Notes: generated by a model from the letters alone, not told the origin. DNA of 64,000 nt from Pseudeuparius sepicola (GCA_963920635.1 OY987302.1:41915500-41979499); one strand, 5' to 3'. Counted from the stretch's first letter, positions 19,506-32,217 are shown. Numbers and translations: made by a program.

Positions 19506-20068
19506 CATTTATTTTTCAAGGTATGAAAAATTCCACGAAAAAAAGTTGTTTAGAATGCAATTTTATATCTCCATAGCAAATTTCAGGAATATAATATATT
19601 TTTTTTGTAGTAAATTAGTATGAAACCCTGTAGATAAGTATTATTTTTTACGCTTATGAGGAAGGATGACTGTAAATTGGATTTTGGTTTAGCTAATTTA
19701 GAAAAAACATGGAAGACAGATTTTTCCGTGATTACATAATTTTGATAATAATGTATTAAAAAATGGAAAGTTTAAAAAATAATTTTCTATTCCTGAAATT
19801 CTCTTTTCGTCATGCCTGTTTCGTGATTTTAGTAGGCCTGTCCGTTGAAGGTTAAATAATGTAGTACTTGCACGTTGACATGGCACAATAAACATGTCAC
19901 CCATGTATAAATATTTCCAATTAGTTTATTAAATGAAATGGGAAGATTGGTGACAGTATTTCAGTGTTGTAACTTAGTCGTAGGAATAATAAGAATAATA
20001 AGTCTCGCCCTCACAATACTCCAAACTAGGAAATAATATGCAAATAATAAAAATTACTGTTTCTTTAG

Positions 20069-20316
20069 GCTACCCACACCCAAGTATGGCATATCATGCC
20101 CCTTCCATGGGAGGTCATCCAAACGATATGCACCCGGGAGCCTACCAGCAGGTTCCAGTAGCAGGATACCATCAGCAGGCCCCACCTGGATCATATCAGC
20201 AGGTACCCCATGGATACCAACAGGCACCCCAAGGGATGCAACATCCTAACGCAATTCCCCCACAGGGGCAGTTCCATCCTGGACAGGTGGTTCAGCACCC
20301 ACCTCAGCAGTTACCA
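20069..20316 (+). CDS. NUCB1: nucleobindin, coding exon 4: Pro/Gln/Gly-rich segment
   Basis: Acceptor TTTCTTTAG|GC completes the Gly codon left open by exon 3. The donor is TTACCA|GTAAGT, leaving phase 0. Residues about 352-434: HPSMAYHAPSMGGHP and repeated YQQVP, YHQQAPPG, YQQAPQG units. It is low complexity, probably disordered, and comparable with the Q-rich C terminus of other nucleobindins. Confidence 0.9.
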
Positions 20317-20372
20317 GTAAGTGTTACCCAAAATATATTTAAATTAACTTACAATGATAATTTTTATTTCAG

Positions 20373-20792
20373 CATAACTACGTTCCACCTCTGAACACCA
20401 ATGAGGTATACCTCAGCCAGCAACAGTTGAATGCCCAGTCACAGCAACACGGACAAGTCCAACAGCAGGTGCCCCAGCAACAGGCGTACCATGGCCAGCC
20501 ACCTCAATATCAGCAATCTGTTGTACAACCAGGACAGCAACAAGGTGCACCTCAGGCACAGGTGCAGCCAATTCAAGGACAGCCTCAGGTGCAGCAAGTG
20601 CAGGCACAGGTGCCACCAATACAAGGTCAACCCCAGGTGCAGCAAGCGCAGCCACAGGTGCCGCAAGTGCAGCCACAGGTGCCGCAAGCGCAGCCACAGG
20701 TGCAGCAAGCGCAACCACCGGTGCAGCAAGGACAACAGCAACCACAACCGGTCCAGCCTCAAGTGCAGCATGTCCAACCTCCGGTGCACTAA
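20373..20792 (+). CDS. NUCB1: nucleobindin, coding exon 5: Gln-rich C terminus and stop
   Basis: Acceptor TTTTTATTTCAG|CAT, phase 0, stop TAA at 20790-20792. It begins HNYVPPLNTNEVYLSQQQLN and then passes into a long Q/P/V tail built on units such as QVQQAQPQVP (DNA unit GTGCAGCAAGCGCAGCCACA and variants) from about 20555 to 20780. The repeats are near-identical at the DNA level, so length variation between individuals is likely. Total coding length over five exons is 1719 nt (572 residues plus stop). Confidence 0.9.
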   Translation, partial: HNYVPPLNTNEVYLSQQQLNAQSQQHGQVQQQVPQQQAYHGQPPQYQQSVVQPGQQQGAPQAQVQPIQGQPQVQQVQAQVPPIQGQPQVQQAQPQVPQVQPQVPQAQPQVQQAQPPVQQGQQQPQPVQPQVQHVQPPVH

Positions 20793-20851
20793 ATTAGTTC
20801 CGAAATAGGACCATGGCTGTGGTAAAGCAAAGCGACTAACGAACAGAATAG

Positions 20852-21023
20852 AATAAAAAGTATGTATTTATAATTTGCATTTATTTTAATTGTATATTTT
20901 TGTTACAATTTTACCTATACAGAAATTTAATCTCGAAATGTTAAGACTTAAGTTAAACAATAGTAAAGGTCAGTTTATTATTTTTATACCAGTTTCATAT
21001 AGTGTAATAATATCAACAATAAA
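20852..21023 (+). terminator. NUCB1: nucleobindin polyadenylation signals
   Basis: AATAAA at 20852-20857, 60 bp after the stop, and another AATAAA at 21018-21023. Either could serve; no transcript evidence. Confidence 0.55.
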
Positions 21024-21059
21024 ATCAGCCAATATTCAAAAGTTAATTTTATGTAAGTT

Positions 21060-22015
21060 ATTCTGAACAGAACGGCTCCTCAATAAGTGCGCCCATGTGC
21101 ACTCACTGCCAGGGAAAATTTGCAGAAAAAAAGTAATATTTTCTTTCCTACAAACTAATATTATGATGATAGATCATTTCTAGTTTCTACTGACTGTACA
21201 AACACATTGTATATGCAGGGGAATCAATGGTTGTTGGATCAGGGAAGCAGAATACCACTAGCACACTACACTAGAATACCTCTAGCGAGGAGCGAGTTAT
21301 TCTCCACCTGATTCTGCTTTCTTGGTCCAAGCGCAGCTGGAACTGACCAGTGTGTGGGGTTGTGCGGATCTATTCGATGCTGCTCTGAAACGGATTTTTT
21401 GATTGATAATTAAAACTGATCGGTTTCTCGTGAAAATGCCTGAATGTAAAGCCTTCTTAAGGCCACTCCCACGCACTACACACTTCTGCGATCACATGTG
21501 CGGAAACTTTATGTAGATTTTTCATTTTTCTTGCCTTGTAAATCAAAAGGTATTTACAAAATATTCGAAATATGTAAAAAAAATAATAACGGTAAGGTAA
21601 GATAAAGGCAAATTTACAGGTAGCGATAAACTTCAAAAGCAACAAAATAAATGCAGGCAAATGCAAATATTAGCCGACAAAATCTCATAATATCGTCATG
21701 AAATAACTTTAATGTACAATATTTAAATGCATATTTATAATAAATTGAGGCATTTGTAGCTCAATAAACAAAAATAGATAAGCTTTCCTATAGTCCAAGA
21801 GCCGGCCGCATGATTTCAACTCTCATAAGCTTATAGAATAAGATGTTATGTAAAATGTAGAGAGTATATTTCTTTACTTTACTTTAAGTAGCTAATAGAT
21901 AAGCAAATAAACAAAAATATGTACATAAATGTTGTCAGTTTGAGGTTACAACGGTGCAAATAGGACCAACAATGAATTTCGGTAATCAAATAAGTTAAAA
22001 CAACCAATAATAGTT
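21060..22015. other. no gene seen
   Basis: A partial inverted repeat lies around 21227-21335 (GGATCAGGGAAGCAGAAT against ATTCTGCTTTCTTGGTCC, imperfect). Otherwise AT-rich sequence without recognisable signals. Confidence 0.4.
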
Positions 22016-22019
22016 ATTT

Positions 22020-22139
22020 ATGTACCAAGGCACTGAAGTTCAACTTTTTATGACTCATGTGGAATTTAGTTGCCGAGGCCTCTGGCTGAGGCAAATAAAC
22101 CAGATGAGTCATAAAAAGAACTTCAGTGCCAAGGTACAT
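22020..22139. mobile_element. 120-bp palindromic MITE
   Basis: Starts ATGTACCAAGGCACTGAAGT and ends with the inverse ACTTCAGTGCCAAGGTACAT. The inner arms also pair (TTTTTATGACTCAT with ATGAGTCATAAAAA) around GAGGCCTCTGGCTGAGGC. Confidence 0.82.
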
Positions 22140-24600
22140 ATTATAAATGGGCCTTTTGTGACTTTGAATATTTGGTCACTTTTGACGCGCGGTGGATCCG
22201 CGTCTGACATTTGATGTTTATATCTTACATCTCACCAAGGCCTACTTATTGAAAAAATCGTACAATAATGGGCTACTTCAGTGCCGATTTCTGAGCTTTT
22301 AATGACGATTTTGGGACACTTTACTGCCGATTTCAAGAAAAAGGTACTTATCTTGGTATGACAGATCCGATTATTCTAATGTAAAATCATATGTTTCCAC
22401 ACAACCAATCTTTGTCCTTATCTTGACTAACCCAAAATTCTCACAACTGATTGGCGAATGGCAACATCACTGGTAGATATCACTGAAATATAGGCAACAG
22501 TGGTCAGCATCATAAAAAAACACCTTGTGTAACCCATAAACTTGACCAACTTTGGGGATTCTCCAAACTGGCAGCAATATATTTATAATTGACAAGGTCG
22601 GGCAATTGAAATGTTAGGCTGAGGTTTTCGATTGATGTGTTCGATTAAGGTTTTTACTGAGATTTCAACTGAGCCTACAACAATAGAAAAATTCGGCATA
22701 AATACCTTTCACAAAAGACAATAATAGGGTACTTGACGATATTTTACAAACTTGATAAAACAATTCCTGGACACTTGCCTAAGACCCTACGATTATTTCA
22801 AAATATATATATATTTACGTAATTAGCAAGTTGTTAGACTTCCTTTGAAATTTGGCGGGAAAGCACTTATGACGTCACAAGTGTCTTATAAAGGTAATTT
22901 GGCAACCTGGCGATACCACTGAATTGTTCTGAGACATAACCTTAATCTGCGGTGAAAGATGCAAGGAAAGTTGAAATTTCAAAATTCTAACCTCAAACCC
23001 CCAGATTTAGGATGCCCCGTGAAACCACATATTTTGCCAAGAAGTGTTTTTTGGTAAATATTTAGTAGCTTTTTTCTGTATTTTTTATGGCAAATTTGGG
23101 CCTAGGTACCTACGGAATTTGAGCTCAGTATTTCTAAGCATTAAAATGGCGCCTTTATAAACTCGCCTTCAAGATGGTCCCTAGCCCCAAGTTCTCCCTT
23201 TATTAATAACTCATAATACTTTACTATTACTACAACATCTAGGTACAAACCTTTGCACTTTTATCCCATGAATTTCGGCAGATGTGCAAATCGGATTATT
23301 TGAAAAAAAAAGTGCTACCAAGAAAGCATCTAATTTCAGCAAATTACGGATTGCACTTCCAGGGTCCATGATACCTTGCACTAACGGACCTCCTCACTAC
23401 ACAACTAACAACACGATAACCACGCAAGCAATATATAATAATAAATATCAATAACAAACTATAATAAGTCGCACAGATATTATCTACTAATGTTGTGATT
23501 TAGCGACATACGGAATGACAGTTGGCATGACAGGATGTCAACTGCCGATTAGAAAACCATACATGTGTTAGATGAGATGTGGATATATGTATATGGTTAG
23601 GTGCCTAGGTGGGCGGGTGCCATTGCCACATACGCGAAATTTTCCATATTATATTTCCTGAATATTTATAGTATGTTCCGTATACAGATATTTTAATCAA
23701 AGGGTCACGTGAAAGAGATGAAGGATATAGTTTCCAGCGTGTGCAGCATAAACAGACACCATTTTGATATAGAGGAGTCAATATACGGAACATATTCATA
23801 ATAAAAAGTCTTTATGTGCCAACATTTTTTGTGCAATTGCGTTAGTTAAAGCTCAAAGGTAAAATAAATACATTAAGTAACAGATATTCATAGGCAAGCT
23901 GGAGACATTTGAATAGAAAAGTAAAATTTGCCTTTGTTCTACGAATTATTGCAAACAGGCACCGGCAACATTGCAGTTTCGTTCTGGACAATAGAACGAC
24001 GAAACTGTAGATTTTAGCCCGAACAAAATTGTGCAATTTCGTCTTTAATTATCATATCTAAATAAGGGTTAAAAGCCGTTGTTTCATTTATTACGTGTTA
24101 TGTTGATGCATCTACTGTAAACCGAGTAGAATTTTAGAGCAATTAAAAATATTGTCTCAAACGGCAAAAATATACAAAAATAATAATAAAAGTATATCAC
24201 CTGTAGTTCTTGTGTAGCCTCTTGGTTTGGCTGAATCGGAATCAACAGACATTCGTAAAAATTCTGGAGTTAAATACTCTTTTTAGGTTTAAAAAAATCT
24301 CTCAAGACGTCAGAAAACAGACTAACAAAAAGGAAGGCAGACAGAAAATCGATATTTTAGGTTCTGCACCGAGTGTTGCACCAAGTGATATAAAAACGTT
24401 AAGGTTGTAGCATGATACGCTCTGTATTGTTTTTAACCTGGCTTTCTCACCTCTTTGCCAGGTGGCGGCATCGGTACCGTTTGGCTGCATTTAATGTCTT
24501 TTGTCACTGGAATTTCTACCATCCAGTATTTGCCGGTATCGACAAGGTAAACCTGTGGTCTCCTAAAAACTATCGAATATTATTTTAATATTATCATGGT
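22140..24600. other. no gene seen
   Basis: Intergenic AT-rich sequence between nucleobindin and LTR-element debris. Small hairpins only (for example CAGTTTCGTTCT against AGAACGACGAAACTG near 23973-24007). Confidence 0.4.
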
Positions 24601-24798
24601 TGCGCCTGGTTACTGTTAGATACTGGAAAATATACTAACAAATAAAAGATTTGCCCGCTCACCATTGGCATTATTTCCCACTTGCGATGATTGGAAGTGG
24701 CCGGCAGAACCCCAAAACCTCAGAACGCGGTTTTTTATCGAGTTTCGCTACATCTGGTTCCCAATAGCGGTGCTGGTCACCTGGTTTTTGTTTCAAAA

Positions 24799-24978
24799 AT
24801 GCCTTTGCAAAACACTCCAAAGGGACAAAACACCTACAATCTAAGAAACAGGAGCAATTTCAAACCCAACCGCACCCCGAGTGAAGTTTTGGCGAGTAAT
24901 GTGGAAACATCACAGGTTAATGAGACAGACATGCAAGGTAGGAATGTTGTCATCGTCCGAAAATTGACTACTGGATGA
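24799..24978 (+). pseudogene. possible LTR-retrotransposon gag start
   Basis: An ATG opens a 59-codon frame MPLQNTPKGQNTYNLRNRSN..., basic and Asn-rich, of the kind that starts insect LTR-element gag proteins. About 50 bp upstream TGGTTCCCAATAGCGGTGC could be a primer-binding site. No downstream gag or pol in this frame was recognised; low confidence. Confidence 0.3.
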
Positions 24979-25859
24979 GGCTGTGGGAGGTACTTTTCCA
25001 CAAATATGTTAATAACAACACAAACGTGTCCCGTGGCGGAGGCTAACACTTTTGTGCCAAATCATGGTGCGGCAGGGAATAATCCACCCCCACCATATAC
25101 ACAGATTTAAAATTCTCAGTCGACTTGGGAATTTTCGATTACCCAGTGGTCAAGAAGAGTTTACAAGAGTAGTCGCACAAGTTTTCCCCACAGTTATGCA
25201 ACAAGTTCAACATCAAAATACCTTAAATAATAATAATGGAGTGGAGTGGTCTTTTTCTAGGTCCAGAGATGGTTGAGCCAGGGAGGTGTGCAGGGGATGA
25301 AATTAAGCACCAAATATCAACTTAACCCGTATATTAATTACCCTATATGTATAAAAACTAAAAATTAATTATTAACAAAATAAAAATAAATTTTCTCTCC
25401 TCCCTCGGCCCCAGCTCCGTCGTTTCTGAAAGAGTACAGAGGATATTAGTGGTTTGGAAACCCTAGGTACACTTATGATCTAATGAGCGTGGCACGTAAG
25501 CGGAACGGCACCGGTGGCAGCTCTACAGAGTTTTCTAAATGGCAGAAGCGGTTAGTCGTCCCGGGATATAATAGGTCCGGCATGCACTTCCGGCACTACT
25601 CTAGTCCACGGTGTGGTCTTTCCGGTCTTAGGATAATTTCCAGCATTATCTCCTGGCAATATCCCACGGTTATAACAGCGAATTTATTCGCATTTATTGA
25701 TCGGCTCCACGGTTCGGTTTTTGGTTCCGAATAGCCCCAGCAGACGCTCCTGGCACTATTCAGTCAACAGAGAACGGAATCGGCAGTTTCTAAGCACAGC
25801 AATATATAGATCTAGTCTGCTTACTCAGTAGGTAAAGGAAGACTAAGACACCTGATGGA

Positions 25860-26167
25860 ATAAGCGGTTACAGTTTTATTACCAGCGGACTGGGGCCCGG
25901 CGGTGAGATACCGACCCCCAGCGCCATCTATCGGCGGTGCCCGGGCGGACACGCTTGAACTAGCAGCCGCCGATTAGATGCGTCCGTGGTGCCCTCGGTC
26001 GGCGGGTCGGACGGACGTAGTGATGACGCGAAACGACGATAGAGGACTAGGACTTCGCGGTGAGATGTAGTCGGAAAATCGGGGTGAAAAGCGTGGCAAC
26101 TTTGTCAACGACTGTGATTGATGAAGAAAGAAGAACAGGTGCGGTAACCTCGTTACATTCCCCCCTT
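25860..26167 (-). repeat. possible Ty3/gypsy LTR with polypurine tract
   Basis: On the - strand AAGGGGGGAA (26158-26167) is directly followed by TGTAACGAGGTTACC, the usual arrangement of polypurine tract and 3' LTR in Ty3/gypsy elements. The GC-rich region to the left has an AATAAA on the - strand near 25875. The far LTR edge and the coding part are not identifiable. Confidence 0.4.
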
Positions 26168-26433
26168 ACTTCGACAAAAAAAGGAAATGCAATTTACTTT
26201 TTTTTTCTGGTTCGGTGTTTGCGGTGTAATGTGATGACTCTTGCTACAATCCGGTTAACTGCACAACTTATCTGACTCACAGACTTTGATACGGTTCGTC
26301 CAGGCTTGGATCGGTAAATGAGCTTTCGTCGGACAAGCTTTCCAATGCTACAGAACCAGACTGTTCTGTAGCAAACAGCTGGAAGATTTATGTAAACAAA
26401 ACACGGACGTTTTCCAATACATTATATCTGAAA

Positions 26434-26655
26434 ATGATAAAGTTAAAACTTAAAACATTAGGTGTGTTGTGGAATGCTAACAGTGACTCTTTAGGTTTTA
26501 CTGTTAGGTTAAATTCATTTTCAGACAAAATAACTAAACGTGTCATTTTGAGCATTATAAGTCAAGTTTTTGATCCTCTTGGTCTCGTAGGATCTGCAAT
26601 TATTCGTGTAAAAATTCTTATACAAGAATTGTGGAGACAACCTTGGATTGGATGA
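26434..26655 (+). pseudogene. BEL/Pao pol: RT-RNase H connection
   Basis: Contains LKTLGVLWNANSDS, then TKRVILSIISQVFDPLGLVG and a VKILIQELWR segment, a hallmark of BEL/Pao pol between RT and RNase H. It stops at 26655, and the RNase H domain that should follow is deleted. Confidence 0.88.
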
Positions 26656-26689
26656 TGAGGTGCCCTCCAAAATATCTGATATATTTAGA

Positions 26690-27279
26690 TTTCGGAATAT
26701 AAAAATGCATTGTTAAACCTTATCAAAATAGCCCAACAACAGACATTTTCCGATGACATTCGAAATTTAAAAGATACAGGTTGTGTCTCACGTCATAGTT
26801 GTTTAATAAGTTTAAATCCATTTTTAGATGAATTTAGTTTAGTCCGTGTCGGAGGGCGAATCAGAAATGCTTAAATACAGTATGATCAGAAGCATCCGTT
26901 ATTAATATCTAACAAGCATCCACTATGTAAATTGATTGTTAGTTATGAGCATCTTATACATTTGCATGCAGGTGCACAAACTACTTTGGCTGCAGTTAGG
27001 TCACGATTTTGGATTCTGAATGGCAGGAATACAGTACGACAAATAATTCATAACTGCATGGTTTGCTTTAGGGCGAATCTTACAGGTAATGTGGTAAATC
27101 AAATGGCCGATCTACCTCATTTCAGAGTAACTCCCGCACAACCGTTTTTGAAAACTGGCACCGATATGGCAGGGCCATTTTTTATCAAAGATGGTAAATT
27201 ACGCAATAGACGTATTATAAAATGTTATGTGTGTCTTCGTATGTCTTGTTACTCGTGCAGTGCATTTGGAATTATGTAG
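26690..27279 (+). pseudogene. BEL/Pao integrase zinc-binding domain and core start
   Basis: After an internal deletion the reading resumes with a segment ending LVRVGGRIRNA and then a TAA at about 26872. The HHCC module follows (HLHAGAQTTLAAVRSRFWIL, CMVC), then a TGTDMAGPFFI segment with the first integrase Asp. The frame ends after a frameshift at 27279. Confidence 0.85.
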
Positions 27280-28063
27280 TGATCTGTCATCAGAAACGTT
27301 TTTAGCTGCTCTTAAACGCTTTATTTCTCGTCGTAGAATTTGTAAATTTTTGTATTGAGATAATGGTAGCAATTTTATTGGAGCCTGTAATGAATTGCGT
27401 AAAACATTGAGAGCTTTAAAAAAATATAAGGATGAAAGTAATGTCAATGATTATTTGCGAGATAACGAAATTGTTTGGAGTTTCATCCCTCCCAGATCAC
27501 CTCATTTCGGAGGAATTTGGGAGGCCGCGGTCAAATCCGCAAAATTTCATTTAAAACGAATAGCCTCGAATGTTCATTTGACTTTTGAACAATTATATAC
27601 TTTGGTTGTCGAAATAGAAGCCGTTCTTAACTCGAGACCGATAATTCCTATGAGTTCCGATCCCAACGACCTTGGTGTATTATCTCCGGCACATTTTCTT
27701 ATTGGAGACAGACTCACGTTCCCACCTAATATCAATTTATTGGATACTCTTGTAAACCGGTTGAGCCATTATCAACAACTGCAGAAGATGTTCCAGCAAT
27801 TCTGGTCGCGCTGGAGAAACGAATATCTCCATACACTTCAGCAACGTACCAAATGGCAGCTTCCTGGTGGCGATGCGGTGAAGATAGGCACTATGGTTCT
27901 TCTCAAAGAAGATAATGTTCTTCCTTACCAATGGCCCCTTGGTCTAATTGTCAAGACATTTCCTGGACAAGATGACGTCGTTACAGTGGTTGATGTTAAG
28001 ACGAAGACTGGTATTCTCAGGCGGCCTACTTCCAAGATATGTATTTTGCCTTTTCAAGATTGA
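27280..28063 (+). pseudogene. BEL/Pao integrase core end and C-terminal domain
   Basis: The DNA just before 27395 encodes the second catalytic Asp region out of frame (DNGSNFIGA, preceded by a TGA). Then come the HFGGIWEAAVKSAKFHLKR segment with the catalytic Glu, VLNSRPI, LSPAHFLIGD, and the C-terminal LVLLKEDN-like and WPLGLIVKTFPG blocks ending GILRRPTSKIC. Well conserved from 27395 to the stop at 28063. Confidence 0.9.
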
Positions 28064-28847
28064 GCGAAGAACTAACACAAGTTCCCTATTTGACTTATAC
28101 ATGTGAACTTTAAAGTGTAGTTGAAAGTTATTAACGCGTTGGACCTTTCAAGGGGGCCGAGATATGTTACGTCCCAATGTGGCCTCGCGGTATATCACTG
28201 GTATAATCTAGTTTTGTATTGTAAGAAAAGTCTGTCAAGAAAAAGAGATTTTTTCATAAGTCTGTCAATAAAAACATTATTCCGAACAATTCGGATTTTT
28301 AAATTTTTTTGGGCCAGGTCCCAACACTGCTCGCGGAAAGTTCGCTCGTTAGGCGGTAAATTATTGAAATCAAAGGAATTGTTCGCGAACGAAGTGCTAA
28401 AAAATATCTCCTCACAGGCTTTTTCAAGACAAAAACATCACAAATAGTCAACTCGATAGCGAAACAAGCCAAACACAATAAAGTTTTGGTCTGGACACCT
28501 TGTTCGCAAACTGCTCCCGAACAGTTCGGTAGCAATTCGCGAGCAGTCCTCGAGCATCAATTTTGGTTTGTACGCAGCTTTATTTAGCTCTCAAATGTGT
28601 TCCGTGAAATGTGTAATAATGCCATTCACTTATACGAGTAGTGAAAATCGTATATGTACAGGGTTTGCGAAACTCGACGTCCCAGGCCTACAGCGGGAAC
28701 ATGATAATAAAATTTCGAAAAGGGGTTCTTAAATGGGACATACTAAGGTCCACTTATGACCGAAAAGTAGCTTTTTTGATGTTTGTGAAAATGGCCTCTG
28801 TGACGTCATCGATAATATTTTCCCAGAAACACAATTTTTTCCCTATA

Positions 28848-29628
28848 CAGGATGATTTTTTTAGGTCTACAACCCCCATTTTCTCGCTTATTTTACGCCC
28901 TACAAAAAAGCGTAAGAAACAAAAAGGTTGCAATTTTGGACAGATAAGTGGTGCTGCAAAAGAAATCGGCATCCTTGGCCAACTTGTCGCGCAAAACTAT
29001 TAATAGCCGTGGAATGTTTATTTTAAGAGACAGAGGAAAACTTTTATATTGAAAATTGATGGCACTGAGAAGCTTTATCCATCCACGTAGTAAATTACAC
29101 AGGGTCTTCGGCTCTCTTGAGGCTATGAAAATTTTTTTGTTTATTTCTCATTAAGCGATTTTCTCGCTTATTTTAGGCCGCACAGAAAATACGTAAGAAA
29201 ACAAAATATGGCAATTTTGGTCAGCGAGGCGACTTTAAAAAAGGAATGGGCCTCCATGCCCAACTTTTCGCACTGTACTAAGAAAACTTAGAATCGACAA
29301 AAATTTTCATGGTCTCAAGAGAGCCGAAGACCCTGTGTAATTTGCCGAAACTATCTGACTACGTGGATGGATAAAGTTACTCAGTGCCATCAATTTTCAA
29401 TATAAAAGTTTTCCTCTGTCTCTTAAAATAAACATTAAACAGCTATTAATAGTTTTGCTCAATTTGAGTTTTTTTTAATATTGAGCGACAAGTTGGCCAT
29501 GGATGCCGATTTCTTTTGCAGCACCACTTAGCTGCCCAAAATTGCAACATTTTTGTTTCTTACGCTTTTTTTGTAGAGCGCAAAATAAGCGAGAAAATCG
29601 CGGTGGTAGACCTAAAAAAATCATCCTG
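28848..29628. mobile_element. palindromic element P1 in the left arm, TATA-flanked
   Basis: Starts CAGGATGATTTTTTTAGGTC and ends with the exact inverse; the arms of about 290-350 bp pair over nearly their whole length. TATA stands on both sides (28844-28847 and 29629-29632), a possible 4-bp target duplication. The centre (about 29150-29290) holds a further degenerate copy of the arm's outer part (CTCGCTTATTTTAGGC). Confidence 0.8.
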
Positions 29629-29768
29629 TATACATTGAAATTCCTTATCATTCTCAACAACTTTTTTGTATCTTTTATTGTTCAGAATCTACAGGGTCAA
29701 ATATGTAAAAAAACATGGAATTTTTTCTAATCATTTTCCGAAATCTAGCTATCCATGGAAACAATTGA

Positions 29769-31261
29769 TGGTCAGCAATTATTTAAGAGTATGTTAGGGT
29801 GTCTTGTGCACCCTTAAATTGCTTGTTACTAACATGTTTGCTATTATTGTTTGTTACAATTTTTTAAAAATATTCCAGTTGAGTAAATTTAATAGGGCGC
29901 AAGCATATACCTATAGCAACCTATACCACGCAAGAGATACGTCCGACCGGGGGAATAATTTGGCGGCCATTTTTAACCCTAAATGAGGCGGGAAATTTGA
30001 TATAATTTATACGGGTGGGTTCCATAAATAATGTAATCTCTTGGTTGTCGTTTTGTGTAAAATGAAAATTATTTTAGTTCAAAGTACAACATAGGTCCAG
30101 ATTTTTGTTGTTTTTGGTTTTGTAGGTTAATAAATTATCGAGGAAATTATACAACTTAATCAAAATCACATATATTAATCATCATAATAACTAATTTGAT
30201 TATTATTGTACATTATACCTTATACCTACAATAGCTACATTATAAATAATTACTTGAAGATATTTTTTATTACCTAACATTTTCATACAATATTACTTGG
30301 GATAATTATTTCTTTGAATACTTTTAATAATAATAACCTACTTTCCAGGGACATTCTATACCTATTTCTGAATATTTTTAGGCGGCTAGTTTTATTCCTT
30401 AGAACTTTTTCTTTTTGTTTTTTAAAAAATACAAGCAAAAGAAAACTTGGTAACTTCAACTTCTACCACTTTAATCTTTGTTTCAAAAATGCAAGTGAAG
30501 TGATTTCTAATTACGCTCTTATTTGATAAGCTTCAATAATTTTGCTGGAGGTGATCTGCAGTTAACAGGTTTACTTGCTGCTGTTTGCATTTCTTTGGTT
30601 TCTAATTTCTAGATGGGAGAGCGCCACTTTTCGCGTTTTTTCATCAAAAAGAATAGAACACGCTTACATAGAGTCCTTCTAGAGAATATTGTTGTCGATG
30701 ACACCTAGAGTACTAAGCCACTTTCTAAATTTAGTTTTTTTCTCTTGAAAACATAAAATCAGCAAGAAATCAGAAAATACCAATGAAAAAACAATATTAT
30801 TTGTCAAAAAATTATACCCATTTACTTACCTATGGAATGTAATTTTGTAATTTCACAATCTGGATGTAGAAGTCTCTTAACATTTTTACAGTGTTTTACC
30901 AAGTCATTTTTTGATTTCGTAAAAAAGCTATTAACCGTACAAAATATAAAGAAGAAATCGCGATTAAAAACTAAAAACGCGTCTCTCAAAAAGGCATGTC
31001 ACGCCGAGTTTTATGATTTTACCGGCGCCTTCAAAAAGTATATGTAATGCAATTTCATTCATACAGTATAAAAAAATTTAAACAAGGAATAAAGTAGCCA
31101 CCATTCAAACTGTCAATATAGGGTTAAAAATGGCGGCGAATTCCATCTCTTTTCGTTCCCTGTGCCTTAACGTGCGCAGTGGGGCCAAAAGCGGTATATT
31201 TTAATATACAGGTATGTGGGCGCAAGGCACCCTAACATAACTCTTCAATAATTTCTGACTA
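29769..31261. mobile_element. hAT-like non-autonomous insertion with 8-bp flanks
   Basis: The ends TGGTCAGCAATTATTTAAGA and (inverted) TAGTCAGAAATTATTGAAGA are terminal inverted repeats of about 35 bp. Flanks are ACAATTGA (29761-29768) and TCAATTGA (31262-31269): an 8-bp duplication with one mismatch. Host-arm sequence continues on both sides. No transposase domain was recognised in the 1.5 kb. Confidence 0.68.
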
Positions 31262-31650
31262 TCAATTGAAGAACACACGGGAAAAACTATCTAAGTCACT
31301 TTTGGCAAGTTTTAAGATAAATCAGTTTTAAAGTTTGAAAGTCCCCTTTTATTACATACGGAAAAAAACAAAATATCTATTTGTGTTAACTATTATGATT
31401 TATTAACGTTTTGACAAAAAGTAAAGCAAAAGTAATACAAAATTATTTTTTTTCAAAAAAACAATCCCAAAGAATATGGTAACTACACAAAAAAAATGGA
31501 GAAGAGATCTAAGTCCAAAACAAATTTTGTTTTAACTGCTTTTAAGGAAACAAAAATAACAACTGTGACCTCAATCGTTTGTTGTTTTTGGACAAATGTA
31601 CTAAACTGTCAAAATAAGAGCTTCTCTCTTTTCTGCAGATTGTTGTTGCT

Positions 31651-32217
31651 TCATATTTCCTGCAAAAAAGGAAAAAATGTTTGTTTTTTTGTCAAAAAAA
31701 TCCGTAAACTTACATCAAATTCATCATCACTCTTATTGCTTTCTATGGTCGGCAACTCCAAATAATAATTTTGATGTTCCTCAGCAACGAATTTCTTTAG
31801 CTCTTGTAGCTGTAGGTATTTTTTCTTTGGCACCGGAATAGCTTGTTTATATAACAATTTTGGAGATCCCTGGCAAGTCGAATTGGGTCCCGCAATAATA
31901 AAGCTGCTTCTCGCTCCATTATAATTTTCTCTTGTTTCTATTGTTCTTGGATGTTCGTGGCTTATGCGAATTTCTCTTAGGGGTCTTGTTGAAAATGGGC
32001 ACTTCTTCTTGTAGGTTAGTGCTAGAAAGTCTGTCCAGGCGAAAAACATGTCTTGCTTGCAGTCTACAACATCAAATGGTCGTGGTTTGCACCTGGCGTT
32101 TTTAAAAACTTCCACCCATTGCTGTGGGACATCAACTTCACTTTTTTGGTTAATTAGACCAAAGTCTTTATCACATTCCAGGTACGGATGCCCTCTTATA
32201 GGAAATGTGACAAGCAC
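31651..32217 (-). pseudogene. transposase-like protein, C-terminal exon
   Basis: The segment contains VTFPIRGHPYLECDKDFGLI, then WVEVFKNARCKPRPFDVV, KKCPFSTRPLREI and RENYNGAR. I recognise this as part of an uncharacterised multicopy protein family of insect genomes. A good donor GAT|GTAAGT ends the exon near 31714, and a short last exon may lie at about 31600-31655 (acceptor TTTTTTGCAG), giving a stop two codons later. It is frameshifted against the preceding segment near 32215-32245. Confidence 0.65.

Larger units (their letters stand above)
26405..28290 (+). mobile_element. second BEL/Pao fragment, + strand
   Basis: It consists of the end of RT/RNase H, integrase and a polypurine tract AAGGGGGCCGA (28150-28160) followed at 28165 by TGTTACGTCC, the likely start of the 3' LTR. 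The LTR may end near ATTCCGAACA (about 28290). gag, protease and most of RT are missing. No 5' LTR was found upstream. Confidence 0.82.

Noticed and set aside
20413..20808. Antisense Ala/Leu/Val-rich frames and an alternative + frame over the nucleobindin tail
   Set aside because: Shadows of the Q-rich coding exon 5, which has good splice sites and the correct phase.
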